Part shown: positions 8,559 through 16,108 of the stretch, in pieces | Layout: each line of letters begins with the position of its first letter | Position numbering within the stretch: position 1 is the first letter of the stretch | NCBI RefSeq assembly: GCF_019375475.1 | Contig: NZ_JAHXGQ010000006.1 | Span: 372,001-436,000 of the forward strand | Reading direction: 5' to 3' | DNA from: Saccharothrix obliqua | GTDB taxonomy: Bacteria; Actinomycetota; Actinomycetes; Mycobacteriales; Pseudonocardiaceae | DNA length: 64,000 nt | Made by a program: the position numbers and the translations under genes | The notes under the pieces: generated by a model | What the model was told of the DNA's origin: nothing | The model's database searches: none | What the model saw: only the letters and a program-made list of their open reading frames with translations

Positions 8559-9119
8559 ATGACGGTCACCGTGGTGGGCATCGGCGGGTCGCTGCGCCCG
8601 AACTCGCAGTCCGAGCGCGCGATGCGGATCGCCCTGTCCGGCGCGGCGGAGGCGGGCGCGAAGGTCATCGAGGTCACCGGGCCCGAACTGGTGCTCCCGT
8701 TCTACGACCCGGCCGTGCCCGAGCGCCCCGAGAACGCACGTCGCCTGGTCGACGCGCTGCGCGCGGCGGACGGCGTCGTGCTGGTCTCGCCCGGCTACCA
8801 CGGCACGGTGTCGGGCCTGATCAAGAACGCCCTCGACTACGTGGAGGACCTGCGCACCGACCCGCGCGTCTACCTGGACGGCCGCGCGGTCGGCTGCGTC
8901 GCCGCCGCCCGCGGCTGGCAGGCGTCGGTCACCACGCTCACCGCCCTGCGCTCCATCGTGCACGCGTTGCGCGGCTGGCCGACACCGCTCGGCGCGGCCA
9001 TCAACTCGCGGGAGGTGGACTTCGACCTCGAAGGCGGCTGCACCGATCCCTCGGTCGCGGACACGTTGCGCACGATCGGGCGACAGGTCGCCGAGTTCGC
9101 CGCGTCACAGGCCGGTTGA
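8559..9119 (+). CDS. NADPH-dependent FMN reductase family protein
   Basis: A 186-residue flavodoxin-fold protein. The phosphate loop GSLRPNSQSER is at residues 8-18 and the flavin-contacting SPGYHGTVSGLIKNALD block at about 75-92. Such enzymes reduce FMN, quinones, azo dyes or chromate, so the substrate cannot be fixed. ATG 8559 has GGGAG close upstream. The divergent esterase and the shared palindrome suggest joint control, perhaps by an aromatic or electrophilic compound (inference). Confidence 0.85.
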   Translation: MTVTVVGIGGSLRPNSQSERAMRIALSGAAEAGAKVIEVTGPELVLPFYDPAVPERPENARRLVDALRAADGVVLVSPGYHGTVSGLIKNALDYVEDLRTDPRVYLDGRAVGCVAAARGWQASVTTLTALRSIVHALRGWPTPLGAAINSREVDFDLEGGCTDPSVADTLRTIGRQVAEFAASQAG

Positions 9120-9161
9120 CCGCACCGTTGAGCGGGTAGACACCGGACGTGAGACGTGGTG

Positions 9162-9180
9162 CGGGCAGCGCGGCTGCCCG
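9162..9180 (+). promoter_or_regulatory. Hairpin in the dps leader
   Basis: An 8-bp stem (9162-9169 with 9173-9180) with a 3-nt loop lies about 70 bp before the dps start and has no T run. It may be a leader structure or a regulator site. Confidence 0.35.
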
Positions 9181-9248
9181 TGCTCCGACACCACGCGGCG
9201 ACATCGAGGTGGCGCTGACCGCCACCGTGTGAAGGAGGCGCTAGCACC

Positions 9249-9725
9249 ATGGGCAAGTCCCCGATCACCAGCCCGCTTTCCGACTCGGACAAGGCCGCCG
9301 TCGGCACGGTCCTCCAAGCCACCCTGGTCGACCTCATCGACCTGTCGCTGGCCGCCAAGCAGGCCCACTGGAACGTGGTCGGCAAGAACTTCCGCAGCGT
9401 CCACCTCCAGCTCGACGAACTGGTGACGACGGCCCGCACCTACACCGACGAGGTCGCCGAACGGGCCTCCGCGCTCGGCATCTCGCCCAACGGCAAGGCG
9501 AAGACGGTGGCCGAGGGCTCGGGCGTGCCGGAGTTCCCGGACAACTGGCTCAAGGAGGCGGACGTCGTCACGGCGGTCGTGGGCGCCCTCGCCAAGCTCA
9601 TCGACCGGCTGCGTGCCCGGATCGACGAGACCGACAAGACCGACCTCGTCACCCAGGACCTGCTGATCGAGATCACCAGGGCGCTGGAGCAGGCGCACTG
9701 GATGTGGCAGGCGCAGCAGGCGTGA
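9249..9725 (+). CDS. dps: Dps-family ferritin-like protein
   Basis: A 158-residue four-helix ferritin-like protein of the Dps/starvation type, which oxidises and stores iron and protects DNA. The ferroxidase motif spans about residues 39-57: AHWNVVGKNF, then the VHLQLDE segment with His and acidic ligands. The start has a strong site (AAGGAGG at 9232-9238). No Lys-rich tail is visible, so DNA binding is not assured. The gene ends at a bidirectional terminator. Stress control is expected from the family. Confidence 0.93.
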   Translation: MGKSPITSPLSDSDKAAVGTVLQATLVDLIDLSLAAKQAHWNVVGKNFRSVHLQLDELVTTARTYTDEVAERASALGISPNGKAKTVAEGSGVPEFPDNWLKEADVVTAVVGALAKLIDRLRARIDETDKTDLVTQDLLIEITRALEQAHWMWQAQQA

Positions 9726-9730
9726 CCCGC

Positions 9731-9760
9731 CGCGCGGGGGTGGCCGACCACCCCCGCGCG
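9731..9760. terminator. Bidirectional terminator
   Basis: A 13-bp perfect stem (9731-9743 with 9748-9760) and CCGA loop between convergent dps and the S9 peptidase. Confidence 0.8.
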
Positions 9761-9765
9761 TGGTC

Positions 9766-11583
9766 TCAGCCGCCCAGCACCCGCCGCACGAACCCGACCT
9801 CCGCCGCCGTCTGCCGGATGGTCTCCGCGACCACCAGCGACCCGTGGCCCGCGTCGTACCGGTACACCTCGTACGCCGCGCCGCGTGCCGCCAGCCGGTC
9901 CAGGTAGTTGTCGATCTGCCGGATCGGGCAGCGCGGGTCGTTCTCACCGGCCAGCACCAGCACGGGCGCGCGCACCGCGTCCACGTAGGTCAGCGGCGAG
10001 CACTCGCGGTACCGGTCGGGCACGTCCTCCGGCGAACCGCCGAACAACGCCCGGTCGAACGCCCGCAGCGGTTCCATCTCGTCCTCGTACGCGGCCAGGT
10101 AGTCCGCCACGGGCACGCCCGCGACACCCGCCGCCCAGCGCTCCGGCTGCGTGCCCAGCGCGAGCAGGGTCAGGTAGCCGCCCCACGACGCGCCGTTGAC
10201 CACGCACTTCGCGGGGTCCGCGAACCCGGACGACACGGCCCAGTCGTGCACCGCGGCCACGTCCTCCAGCTCGGTCAGCCCCGGCCGGCCCTCGATGGCG
10301 TCGCGCCAGCGCGAGCCGTAGCCGGTGGAGCCCCGGTAGTTGACGTGCACCACGGCGTACCCGGCGTCCAGCCACACCGCGCGGTACGCGGAGAACCGGT
10401 CCTCGTCCGCCGAGTGCGGTCCGCCGTGCAGGCTGAAGACGGTCGGCAGCGGGCCGTCGGGGGCGTTCGCGGGGCGGGCGACCAGGGCGTGCACGTCGCC
10501 GACGAACACGTCCGCCAAGTCCTCGGACGGTGCGGGCCGGTGACCGGGCGGCTCCAGCAGCACGCGCTCGTCGCCGTCGACGTCCAGCACCCGCACCACG
10601 CCGGGTCGCGCGGCGGAGGACCAGGAGAACTCGACCGAGCCGTCCGGGCGGACGCCCGCCGAGCCCACCGTGCCGTGCGGCGTGTCGAGCGCGGTCAGCA
10701 CGCCGGTGGCCAGGTCGTAGCGGTGCAGCGTGTTGCGCGCCTGGAAGGTGTGCACGACCAGCAGCGCCGAGGCGTCCTCGTACCAGTCGGCGCTGATCTC
10801 GCCGGGCAGGTCGATCTCGATCGGCGTCTCGGTGTCCGCGGCGACGTCCCAGATCAGCAGTTCCTCCCGCCCGCGCCGCTCGTGCAGGACCAGCAGGCGC
10901 TGGTCGCCGCGCACCGGGCTGAACGCGATGGCGTCCAGGCCCTTGCCGGGGCCGTCCCACTTCTCGGCGACCTTCTCCCCGGCGGGTGTGACCACGCGCA
11001 ACGCGGTGTGCCGGTTGTCGCCGTGCTCGGAGTGGGCGAGCGCGATCAGGGTCTCGTCCTTGGACAGCGCGGCCACGCCGCCGTCGTTCTCGTGCGCGTA
11101 GACGACCTCGGCGGGTGCGCCGTCACGTGACACGTACACCGTCGTGCCGTCGTCGGTGGACGTGCCGACGACGACGATCCCGTGCCCGATCTCCAGTCCC
11201 GCCGGGTAGCCCGCCGGCACGCCCTCGACGGCGGGGCGAGCCGCTTCGCCCGTCGCCTCGAACGGCTCCCGGACCCAGGTGCCGAACTCGTCGCCGTCGT
11301 GGTCGGCGAACCACCAGATCTCCGTGCCGTCCGGGTTGAGCGCGCCGTGCGAGGTGCCGTTGGGGCGGTCGGTGACCTTGCGGTGCGCGTCGGTGCGGCG
11401 GTCCCAGGCGTAGATCTCCCACACGCCGGTGGCGTTCGACAGGTAGAGGCTGCGGTCGGGCGCGTCGTCGGCCCAGCCGGGCAGCGTGACGCGGGGCGCC
11501 GTGAAGCGGTCCTGCCAGCGGGCCTGGGCCTCGGGGTCGTCGAACAGCGGGTCGGGGATGTCGGCGGTCGGGTGCGTCGTCAC
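9766..11583 (-). CDS. S9 family serine peptidase (prolyl oligopeptidase type)
   Basis: A 605-residue peptidase: an N-terminal beta-propeller (to about residue 340) with repeated YDxxT/GxxW strands, then an alpha/beta-hydrolase domain with nucleophile motif GASWGG, acid LAGENDPR and histidine DAGHGS. It likely cleaves short peptides, acyl-peptides or esters in the cytoplasm; no signal peptide is seen. The GTG start overlaps the stop of the upstream methyltransferase gene by 4 bp, so they are co-transcribed. The frame is open further upstream, but the overlap and family length support GTG 11583. Confidence 0.9.
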   Translation of the reverse strand: MTTHPTADIPDPLFDDPEAQARWQDRFTAPRVTLPGWADDAPDRSLYLSNATGVWEIYAWDRRTDAHRKVTDRPNGTSHGALNPDGTEIWWFADHDGDEFGTWVREPFEATGEAARPAVEGVPAGYPAGLEIGHGIVVVGTSTDDGTTVYVSRDGAPAEVVYAHENDGGVAALSKDETLIALAHSEHGDNRHTALRVVTPAGEKVAEKWDGPGKGLDAIAFSPVRGDQRLLVLHERRGREELLIWDVAADTETPIEIDLPGEISADWYEDASALLVVHTFQARNTLHRYDLATGVLTALDTPHGTVGSAGVRPDGSVEFSWSSAARPGVVRVLDVDGDERVLLEPPGHRPAPSEDLADVFVGDVHALVARPANAPDGPLPTVFSLHGGPHSADEDRFSAYRAVWLDAGYAVVHVNYRGSTGYGSRWRDAIEGRPGLTELEDVAAVHDWAVSSGFADPAKCVVNGASWGGYLTLLALGTQPERWAAGVAGVPVADYLAAYEDEMEPLRAFDRALFGGSPEDVPDRYRECSPLTYVDAVRAPVLVLAGENDPRCPIRQIDNYLDRLAARGAAYEVYRYDAGHGSLVVAETIRQTAAEVGFVRRVLGG

Positions 11584-12368
11584 GCCTCCGATCCTGCCGG
11601 CTGCCGGGCGGTGACCAGGTAGTAGTCCAGCAAGCCGCGTCGTGTCGCCGCGGGCCAGTCCAGGTCGAGGGCGCTCTGCGAGCCGATGACCTCCAGCCAC
11701 CGGTACAGGCCCGGCCACACGTGCTCGCCGATGCTGTCGGCGCGGACGTCGACGAGCCCGGCCGTCGCCAGGTCGGCGGTGAACCGGTCGACCGCGTGTG
11801 CCCGGTCCAGGCCCGACGCGAACGTCTCCAGCAGCTCGGCCAGCTCCGGGCCGGCGTCGTCGCGGGTGGCGAAGAAGGTCGTCACGACGAGCCGCCCGCC
11901 CGGCGCCAGGACCCGCGCGCACTCCCGCGCGAAGGCCGTGAGGTCGGGGAAGTGCTGGGCCGCCTCGACGGAGAGCAGGCGATCGAAGGAGGCTGCGGGG
12001 AAGGGCAGGGCCGAGGCCGAGCCGACGCGGAAGTCGACGCGGTCGTCCGGGGTGGCGCGGCGGGCGCGCTCGACCTGCTCGGGGACCAGGTCCACGCCGA
12101 CCAACGCGCGCGGGTCGCGCCGGAGCACCCGGCGCGCGCCGAGGCCCTTGCCGGAGCCGACCTCCAGGACGCGGTCGCGGTCGGTGATCGCGAGCGCGTC
12201 CAGGGCGACGTCGTAGAGGGCTTCCTGCGAGGCCACGCGCTGCTCGACGGTGAGGTCACCGTCGAGCGCGACGCCGGCCCAGTAGCCGAAGTTGATGAAG
12301 CCGCCGGCGAACACGCGGAGTTCGCCGAGGTCGTGCGTGCCGTAGGTGCGGAGGACTTCACTGGTCAT
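11580..12368 (-). CDS. Class I SAM-dependent methyltransferase
   Basis: A 262-residue methyltransferase. The SAM-binding motif I is VLEVGSGKGLGA (about residues 67-78), the acidic motif VGVDLVPEQ follows, and motif IV is FDRLLSVEAAQHFP. The SVEAAQHF stretch resembles small-molecule methyltransferases of the UbiE/sterol type rather than rRNA enzymes. It is the first gene of a pair with the S9 peptidase. The substrate is unknown. Confidence 0.87.
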   Translation of the reverse strand: MTSEVLRTYGTHDLGELRVFAGGFINFGYWAGVALDGDLTVEQRVASQEALYDVALDALAITDRDRVLEVGSGKGLGARRVLRRDPRALVGVDLVPEQVERARRATPDDRVDFRVGSASALPFPAASFDRLLSVEAAQHFPDLTAFARECARVLAPGGRLVVTTFFATRDDAGPELAELLETFASGLDRAHAVDRFTADLATAGLVDVRADSIGEHVWPGLYRWLEVIGSQSALDLDWPAATRRGLLDYYLVTARQPAGSEA

Positions 12369-12386
12369 GCGTTCGATGGTGCCGGG

Positions 12387-12608
12387 TCAGTCCAGCTCCT
12401 CGGTGAAGATGCGGTCCATCGTGCGGCGGGCTTTCACCAGGGCGTTGACGACGAGGGCGGCGACGGCCAGCACGCCGCCCGTGACGAGGCCCGCGGTGGC
12501 CGTCGTGAGGAGGGCGACGAGCGCGGCTAACCCGAAGATCACCAGGGCCCAGGCGATGAGGGGGATCCAGCTCCCCGAGTTCGGCTTGATCGCGGAGACG
12601 ATGCTCAT
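12387..12608 (-). CDS. Small membrane protein, two TM segments
   Basis: A 73-residue protein with two hydrophobic segments (about residues 14-35 and 41-58) and a charged C-terminal end, KARRTMDRIFTEELD. No family is recognised. The ATG at 12608 has GGAGGG upstream, a strong site, and the composition matches neighbours. It may be transcribed with the methyltransferase, 18 bp downstream. Confidence 0.7.
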   Translation of the reverse strand: MSIVSAIKPNSGSWIPLIAWALVIFGLAALVALLTTATAGLVTGGVLAVAALVVNALVKARRTMDRIFTEELD

Positions 12609-12875
12609 CGGACCCTCCTTGGCCTGCTTGATCGACGCGCTGCTCCTCCGTCGCGCCGGCCCAGCCCTCCGTTACCTACAGTGACCCGTGTCGGGTGCCC
12701 TTCACTCAGTTGGGCTAACACAACGTGACGACCACTCGGACTACTCGCCACGCTACGTCATGGTTCCGCTACTTGGGTGTAAAATCACCCCTTCGAGCGA
12801 TCTAGTGGGCTATCGGTAATACGGGCGTATGCCGTGGCGATAGCGGGTCACCGGGGTGAGCGCAACTACGCGTTG

Positions 12876-13472
12876 TCACCGGCGTCGCTCCAGCAGCCTG
12901 GCTCCCGCCAGTACCACTACTTGCACGGCCGTGTAGGGGAGCGCGAGCAGGCCGAGGTTGACGAAGCCCCCGGCCGTCCCTCGTGGGTCGGAGATCAGGT
13001 CGAGCGGCGAGTACCACTGCCCGTCCCGAGCCATCCCCGCCACCACCAGCAGTGCTGCCAAGCACGGCAATCCCACCAACAGCACCCGCGTCGCCGGCGT
13101 CCACCGACGGGAGGTGCCCACGATCAACGACCCCACCACGTACCCCACCGGTGGCACCACGGCGCCGCCCAGCAACAACAACGACAGTCCCACCAGATCC
13201 CATCGGCGCAACGGTTCGTGTCGCACGTCGGGGATCCGGTTCTCGCCGGCGACGTCCAGTTCCGCAGCGATGATCTCCTCCGGGGTGCCGAGACGGTCCA
13301 GCACGGTGCGGATGTCGACCTCCGACGGCGACTCGGGCAGGGACGCGTCTATGTGCGCACGGATCTCCTCCACCAGCTCTTCGCGCCGTAACGGCCGTAA
13401 TGGCACCGCCTGTTGCCGCAACGTCTCCAGGTACGAGACGACGAGCGGATGTTCCACAGCCGACCTGCTCAC
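12876..13472 (-). CDS. HAAS-domain membrane protein paired with PadR
   Basis: A 198-residue protein. Residues 1-70 match the HAAS/DUF1700 type helical domain (YLETLRQQAVPLRPLRREEL then a HIDASLPE..LDRLGTPEEI pattern), followed by about four membrane segments (95-115, 123-140, 155-175, 178-192). Such genes usually lie directly behind PadR regulators, as here (GTGA overlap). The HAAS domain is thought to act as a signalling adaptor of the PadR module. A ribosome site, AGGGGGCG, lies inside the padR end. Confidence 0.8.
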   Translation of the reverse strand: MSRSAVEHPLVVSYLETLRQQAVPLRPLRREELVEEIRAHIDASLPESPSEVDIRTVLDRLGTPEEIIAAELDVAGENRIPDVRHEPLRRWDLVGLSLLLLGGAVVPPVGYVVGSLIVGTSRRWTPATRVLLVGLPCLAALLVVAGMARDGQWYSPLDLISDPRGTAGGFVNLGLLALPYTAVQVVVLAGARLLERRR

Positions 13473-13822
13473 GCTTGATCGCCCCCTGTCGCGATGATCC
13501 CGTCAACGGCCTCGCTCAACGCCGCCCACTCCCGCCTGAACCGCGCAACCGCGGCAACCCCGCTGTCGCTGAGCCGGTAGTACCGCCGAGGCGGCCCCAG
13601 TCCGCTCTCACGCCACGTCGTCTCCACCAGCCCGCGCCCGCGCAACCTGGACAACAGCGGGTAGACCGTGCCCTCGCTGACCACCAACCCGCGCTGTGCC
13701 AGCTCCCGCACCACCTCCACCGCGTACCGCTCCCGCCGATCCAGCAGGGCGAGCACGCAGAACTCGACCACCCCTCGCCGCAACTCCGTCAACAAGCTCC
13801 GTTCGCGCCCTTCGGGCTCCAT
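13469..13822 (-). CDS. PadR family transcriptional regulator
   Basis: A 117-residue winged-helix repressor. The PadR signature (EFCVLALLDRRERYAVEVV, then VSEGTVYPLLSRLRGRGLV and RRYYRLSDSG) covers almost the whole protein. ATG 13822 gives the normal length; the frame is open further upstream but that part is not PadR-like. A palindrome CCTTG-N5-CAAGG lies 14 bases upstream, likely its own operator. It forms an operon with the HAAS membrane protein. Confidence 0.92.
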   Translation of the reverse strand: MEPEGRERSLLTELRRGVVEFCVLALLDRRERYAVEVVRELAQRGLVVSEGTVYPLLSRLRGRGLVETTWRESGLGPPRRYYRLSDSGVAAVARFRREWAALSEAVDGIIATGGDQA

Positions 13823-13835
13823 GCATCGCACGGTA

Positions 13836-13850
13836 CCTTGCGACACAAGG
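13836..13850. promoter_or_regulatory. CCTTG-N5-CAAGG palindrome, candidate PadR operator
   Basis: Inverted repeat just upstream of the PadR ATG. Distance and symmetry fit autoregulation. Confidence 0.5.
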
Positions 13851-14018
13851 ATGCCGGGCCGCAACGTGCCGCTCCACTCCCCGGTCGGGAAACCACCCGT
13901 TCGCGGGGGCGCTTGCATGAGGGTGACTACGGCGTAGTCACGGACCATTCCGCTCGCGCGGAGAAGCTGTCCACGGAATCCCGAGGCACCCTGAAGTGGT
14001 AGCCCCGTTCAGACGAGT

Positions 14019-14050
14019 CAGGGCCTGTCCGAAATCTCGGACAGGCCCTG
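14019..14050 (-). terminator. Terminator hairpin of tRNA-Pro
   Basis: A 14-bp perfect stem (14019-14032 with 14037-14050) with a 4-nt loop directly after the tRNA 3' end on the minus strand. Confidence 0.75.
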
Positions 14051-14056
14051 AGCTGC

Positions 14057-14131
<75 letters not shown>

Positions 14132-14152
14132 GTCTTGCTGACGGGGAGAACT

Positions 14153-15115
14153 CTACCTGACGTTCCCACCAACTCCGAACCGGGTACCCCTTTCCGCTTC
14201 ACCCGCGGCCTGACCTGCGTCTACGGGCCGCGGCACGAGGGTGAGCAGGCTGGCCTCCGGCGGGCAGGCGAAGCGGACCGGGGCGTAGGGCGAGGTGCCC
14301 AACCCGGCGGAGACGTGGAGCCACGTGTGGGCGCCCCAGCGGGAGACGCCGCGGGCTCGCGAGCGGTCCAGGTCGCAGTTGGTCACGATCGCCCCGTAGC
14401 CCGGCAGGCGGAGTTGGCCGCCGTGGGTGTGGCCGGCCATGACCAGGTCGTAGCCGTCCGCCGCGAACGGGTCCAGCACGCGGGGTTCGGGGGAGTGGGT
14501 CACGCCCAGGCGCAGGGCCGCCGTGCGAGGCGCCTCGCCGGCGATGTCCGAGTACCGGTCGCGCTTCAGGTGCGGGTCGTCCAACCCCGCCGCGAAGACC
14601 TCCTGCCCCGCGACGGTGAACGTGCGCCGCTGGTGCGTCAGGTCCAGCCACCCGCGCTCCACCATCGCCGCCCGCAGGTCGCGCCACGGCAGCGGGATGC
14701 CGTGGATGCGCTTGGTCTTCGCCGCGGGCATCAGGTAGCGCGCCGGGTTCTTCGGCCGCGGCGCGTAGTAGTCGTTGCTGCCGAACACGAACACGCCCGG
14801 CCGGTCGAGCAGGGGACCCAGCGCGCGGATCACGGCGGGCACCGCCTGGCGGTGCGCGAGGTTGTCGCCGGTGTTCACCACGAGGTCCGGCTCCAACTCG
14901 TCCAGCGCGGCCACCCAGCGCTGCTTCGACCGCTGGTCCGGCATCATGTGCAGGTCCGAGATGTGCAGTACGCGCAACGGCGTGGCGCCCGGCGCCAGCA
15001 CCGGCACGGTGGCCTGGCGCAGCGTCCACCGCCTGCGCTCGATGCCCGCCGCGTAGGCGAGCGCGGCCGTGCCGACGGCGGACGTGGCGAGCAGGGTTCG
15101 GCCTAGCGTGTTCAC
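14153..15115 (-). CDS. Metallophosphoesterase
   Basis: A 320-residue calcineurin-like phosphoesterase with an N-terminal membrane segment (about residues 5-25). Metal-ligand motifs in order: ISDLHM, VVNTGDN, GSNDYY, and the C-terminal GHTHGG. It corresponds in order and type to M. tuberculosis Rv3683, next to ponA2. GTG 15115 is chosen because a TACCCT box lies 7 nt upstream, giving a leaderless start; longer frames read into the divergent YqeY gene. The substrate is unknown. Confidence 0.88.
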   Translation of the reverse strand: MNTLGRTLLATSAVGTAALAYAAGIERRRWTLRQATVPVLAPGATPLRVLHISDLHMMPDQRSKQRWVAALDELEPDLVVNTGDNLAHRQAVPAVIRALGPLLDRPGVFVFGSNDYYAPRPKNPARYLMPAAKTKRIHGIPLPWRDLRAAMVERGWLDLTHQRRTFTVAGQEVFAAGLDDPHLKRDRYSDIAGEAPRTAALRLGVTHSPEPRVLDPFAADGYDLVMAGHTHGGQLRLPGYGAIVTNCDLDRSRARGVSRWGAHTWLHVSAGLGTSPYAPVRFACPPEASLLTLVPRPVDAGQAAGEAERGTRFGVGGNVR

Positions 15116-15122
15116 GCCACCG

Positions 15123-15128
15123 AGGGTA
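15123..15128 (-). promoter_or_regulatory. -10 box of the metallophosphoesterase (leaderless)
   Basis: TACCCT on the minus strand ends 7 nt before the GTG at 15115, the spacing of leaderless actinobacterial genes. Confidence 0.45.
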
Positions 15129-15165
15129 GGGGGTTGACCGATTCGGGTCGCAGCGCGGTGCCCGG

Positions 15166-15171
15166 TAACGT
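15166..15171 (+). promoter_or_regulatory. -10 box of yqeY (leaderless)
   Basis: TAACGT ends 8 nt before the ATG at 15180; no ribosome binding site is visible. Confidence 0.45.
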
Positions 15172-15179
15172 CTGCCCGC

Positions 15180-15647
15180 ATGGCGGAGCTGAAGGCGCGG
15201 TTGCAGGCGGACCTGACGGCGGCGATCAAGGGCCGGGAGACGGTCCGCGCGGGCGCGCTGCGCATGGCGCTGACCGCGATCACCACCGAGGAGGTGTCGG
15301 GCACGTCCGCGCGTGAACTCTCCGACGACGAGGTGCTGAAGGTCCTCACCCGCGAGGTGAAGAAGCGCAAGGAGGCCGCCGAGGCGTTCGCGGGCGCCGG
15401 TCGGGACGAGCAGGCCGAGCTGGAGCGGATCGAGTCGAAGGTTTTGGCGGACTACCTGCCGGCGCAGCTGTCCGACGACGAGCTGGGCGCGCTGGTCGAC
15501 GCCGCCGTCGCCGAGGTCGCCGCGCAGCTCGGCGAGCAGCCGGGCCCCCGCCAGCTCGGCCAGGTCATCAAGCTGGCCAACGGCAAGGTCGCGGGCCGCG
15601 CGGACGGCGGCCGGGTCGCCGCCGCCGTCAAGGCCCGGCTCGCCTAG
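15180..15647 (+). CDS. GatB/YqeY domain protein
   Basis: A 155-residue helical protein related to the C-terminal domain of the GatB amidotransferase subunit. An N-terminal helical bundle (ELKARLQADLTAAIKGRE, LRMALTAI) and a C-terminal GQVIKLANGKVAGRADGG motif are typical. The free-standing family probably acts on tRNA or as a helper of tRNA-dependent amidation; the role is unproven. The stop overlaps the convergent ATP-binding gene's stop by 4 bp. Confidence 0.9.
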   Translation: MAELKARLQADLTAAIKGRETVRAGALRMALTAITTEEVSGTSARELSDDEVLKVLTREVKKRKEAAEAFAGAGRDEQAELERIESKVLADYLPAQLSDDELGALVDAAVAEVAAQLGEQPGPRQLGQVIKLANGKVAGRADGGRVAAAVKARLA

Positions 15648-16108
15648 ACCACGACCTCGCCCTCGCCGACCGGTTCCTCCGACCGGTCGGCGATCCAGTC
15701 CAGCACCTCCGGCGTGATCAGCCCGACCGCGTCGTCGGCGTTGCGCGCCGCGAGCCGCCGCAGCAGCTCCGCCCGCGCCACCTTGAAGTGGACCAGCCGC
15801 CACGTCCCGCCGGCCCCGGTCACCAACCGCTTGTACTCGTCGCGCTCGGCCCGCTGCCCGAGACCGTGGTCCAGCACCACCGACCGCCCGGCCCGCACGT
15901 GCTCGACCAGCTCCCGCCGCACCTCCGCGAGCACGGGCCCGAGCAACGCCAGGTGCGCCGACTCCGGGTAGTCCCGGCCGAGCCTGCCGTGCCGCGCCAC
16001 GACCCGCTCGTCCACGGCCAACCGCACGACGCCCTGCCGCGCCAACGCCTTCGCGTACGTCGTCTTGCCCGCGCCGGGCAGGCCGACCAGCAGGTGCACG
16101 ACGCTCAT
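15644..16108 (-). CDS. P-loop ATP-binding protein (kinase-like)
   Basis: A 154-residue P-loop protein of the zeta-toxin/polynucleotide-kinase type: Walker A GLPGAGKTTYA (residues 9-19), LAVDERV, VLDHGLG and VHFKVARAELLRRLAARN. It probably phosphorylates a small molecule or nucleic-acid end. The ATG overlaps the stop of the penicillin-binding protein gene by 4 bp, so it is its co-transcribed downstream neighbour. No antitoxin-like partner is seen. Confidence 0.8.
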   Translation of the reverse strand: MSVVHLLVGLPGAGKTTYAKALARQGVVRLAVDERVVARHGRLGRDYPESAHLALLGPVLAEVRRELVEHVRAGRSVVLDHGLGQRAERDEYKRLVTGAGGTWRLVHFKVARAELLRRLAARNADDAVGLITPEVLDWIADRSEEPVGEGEVVV

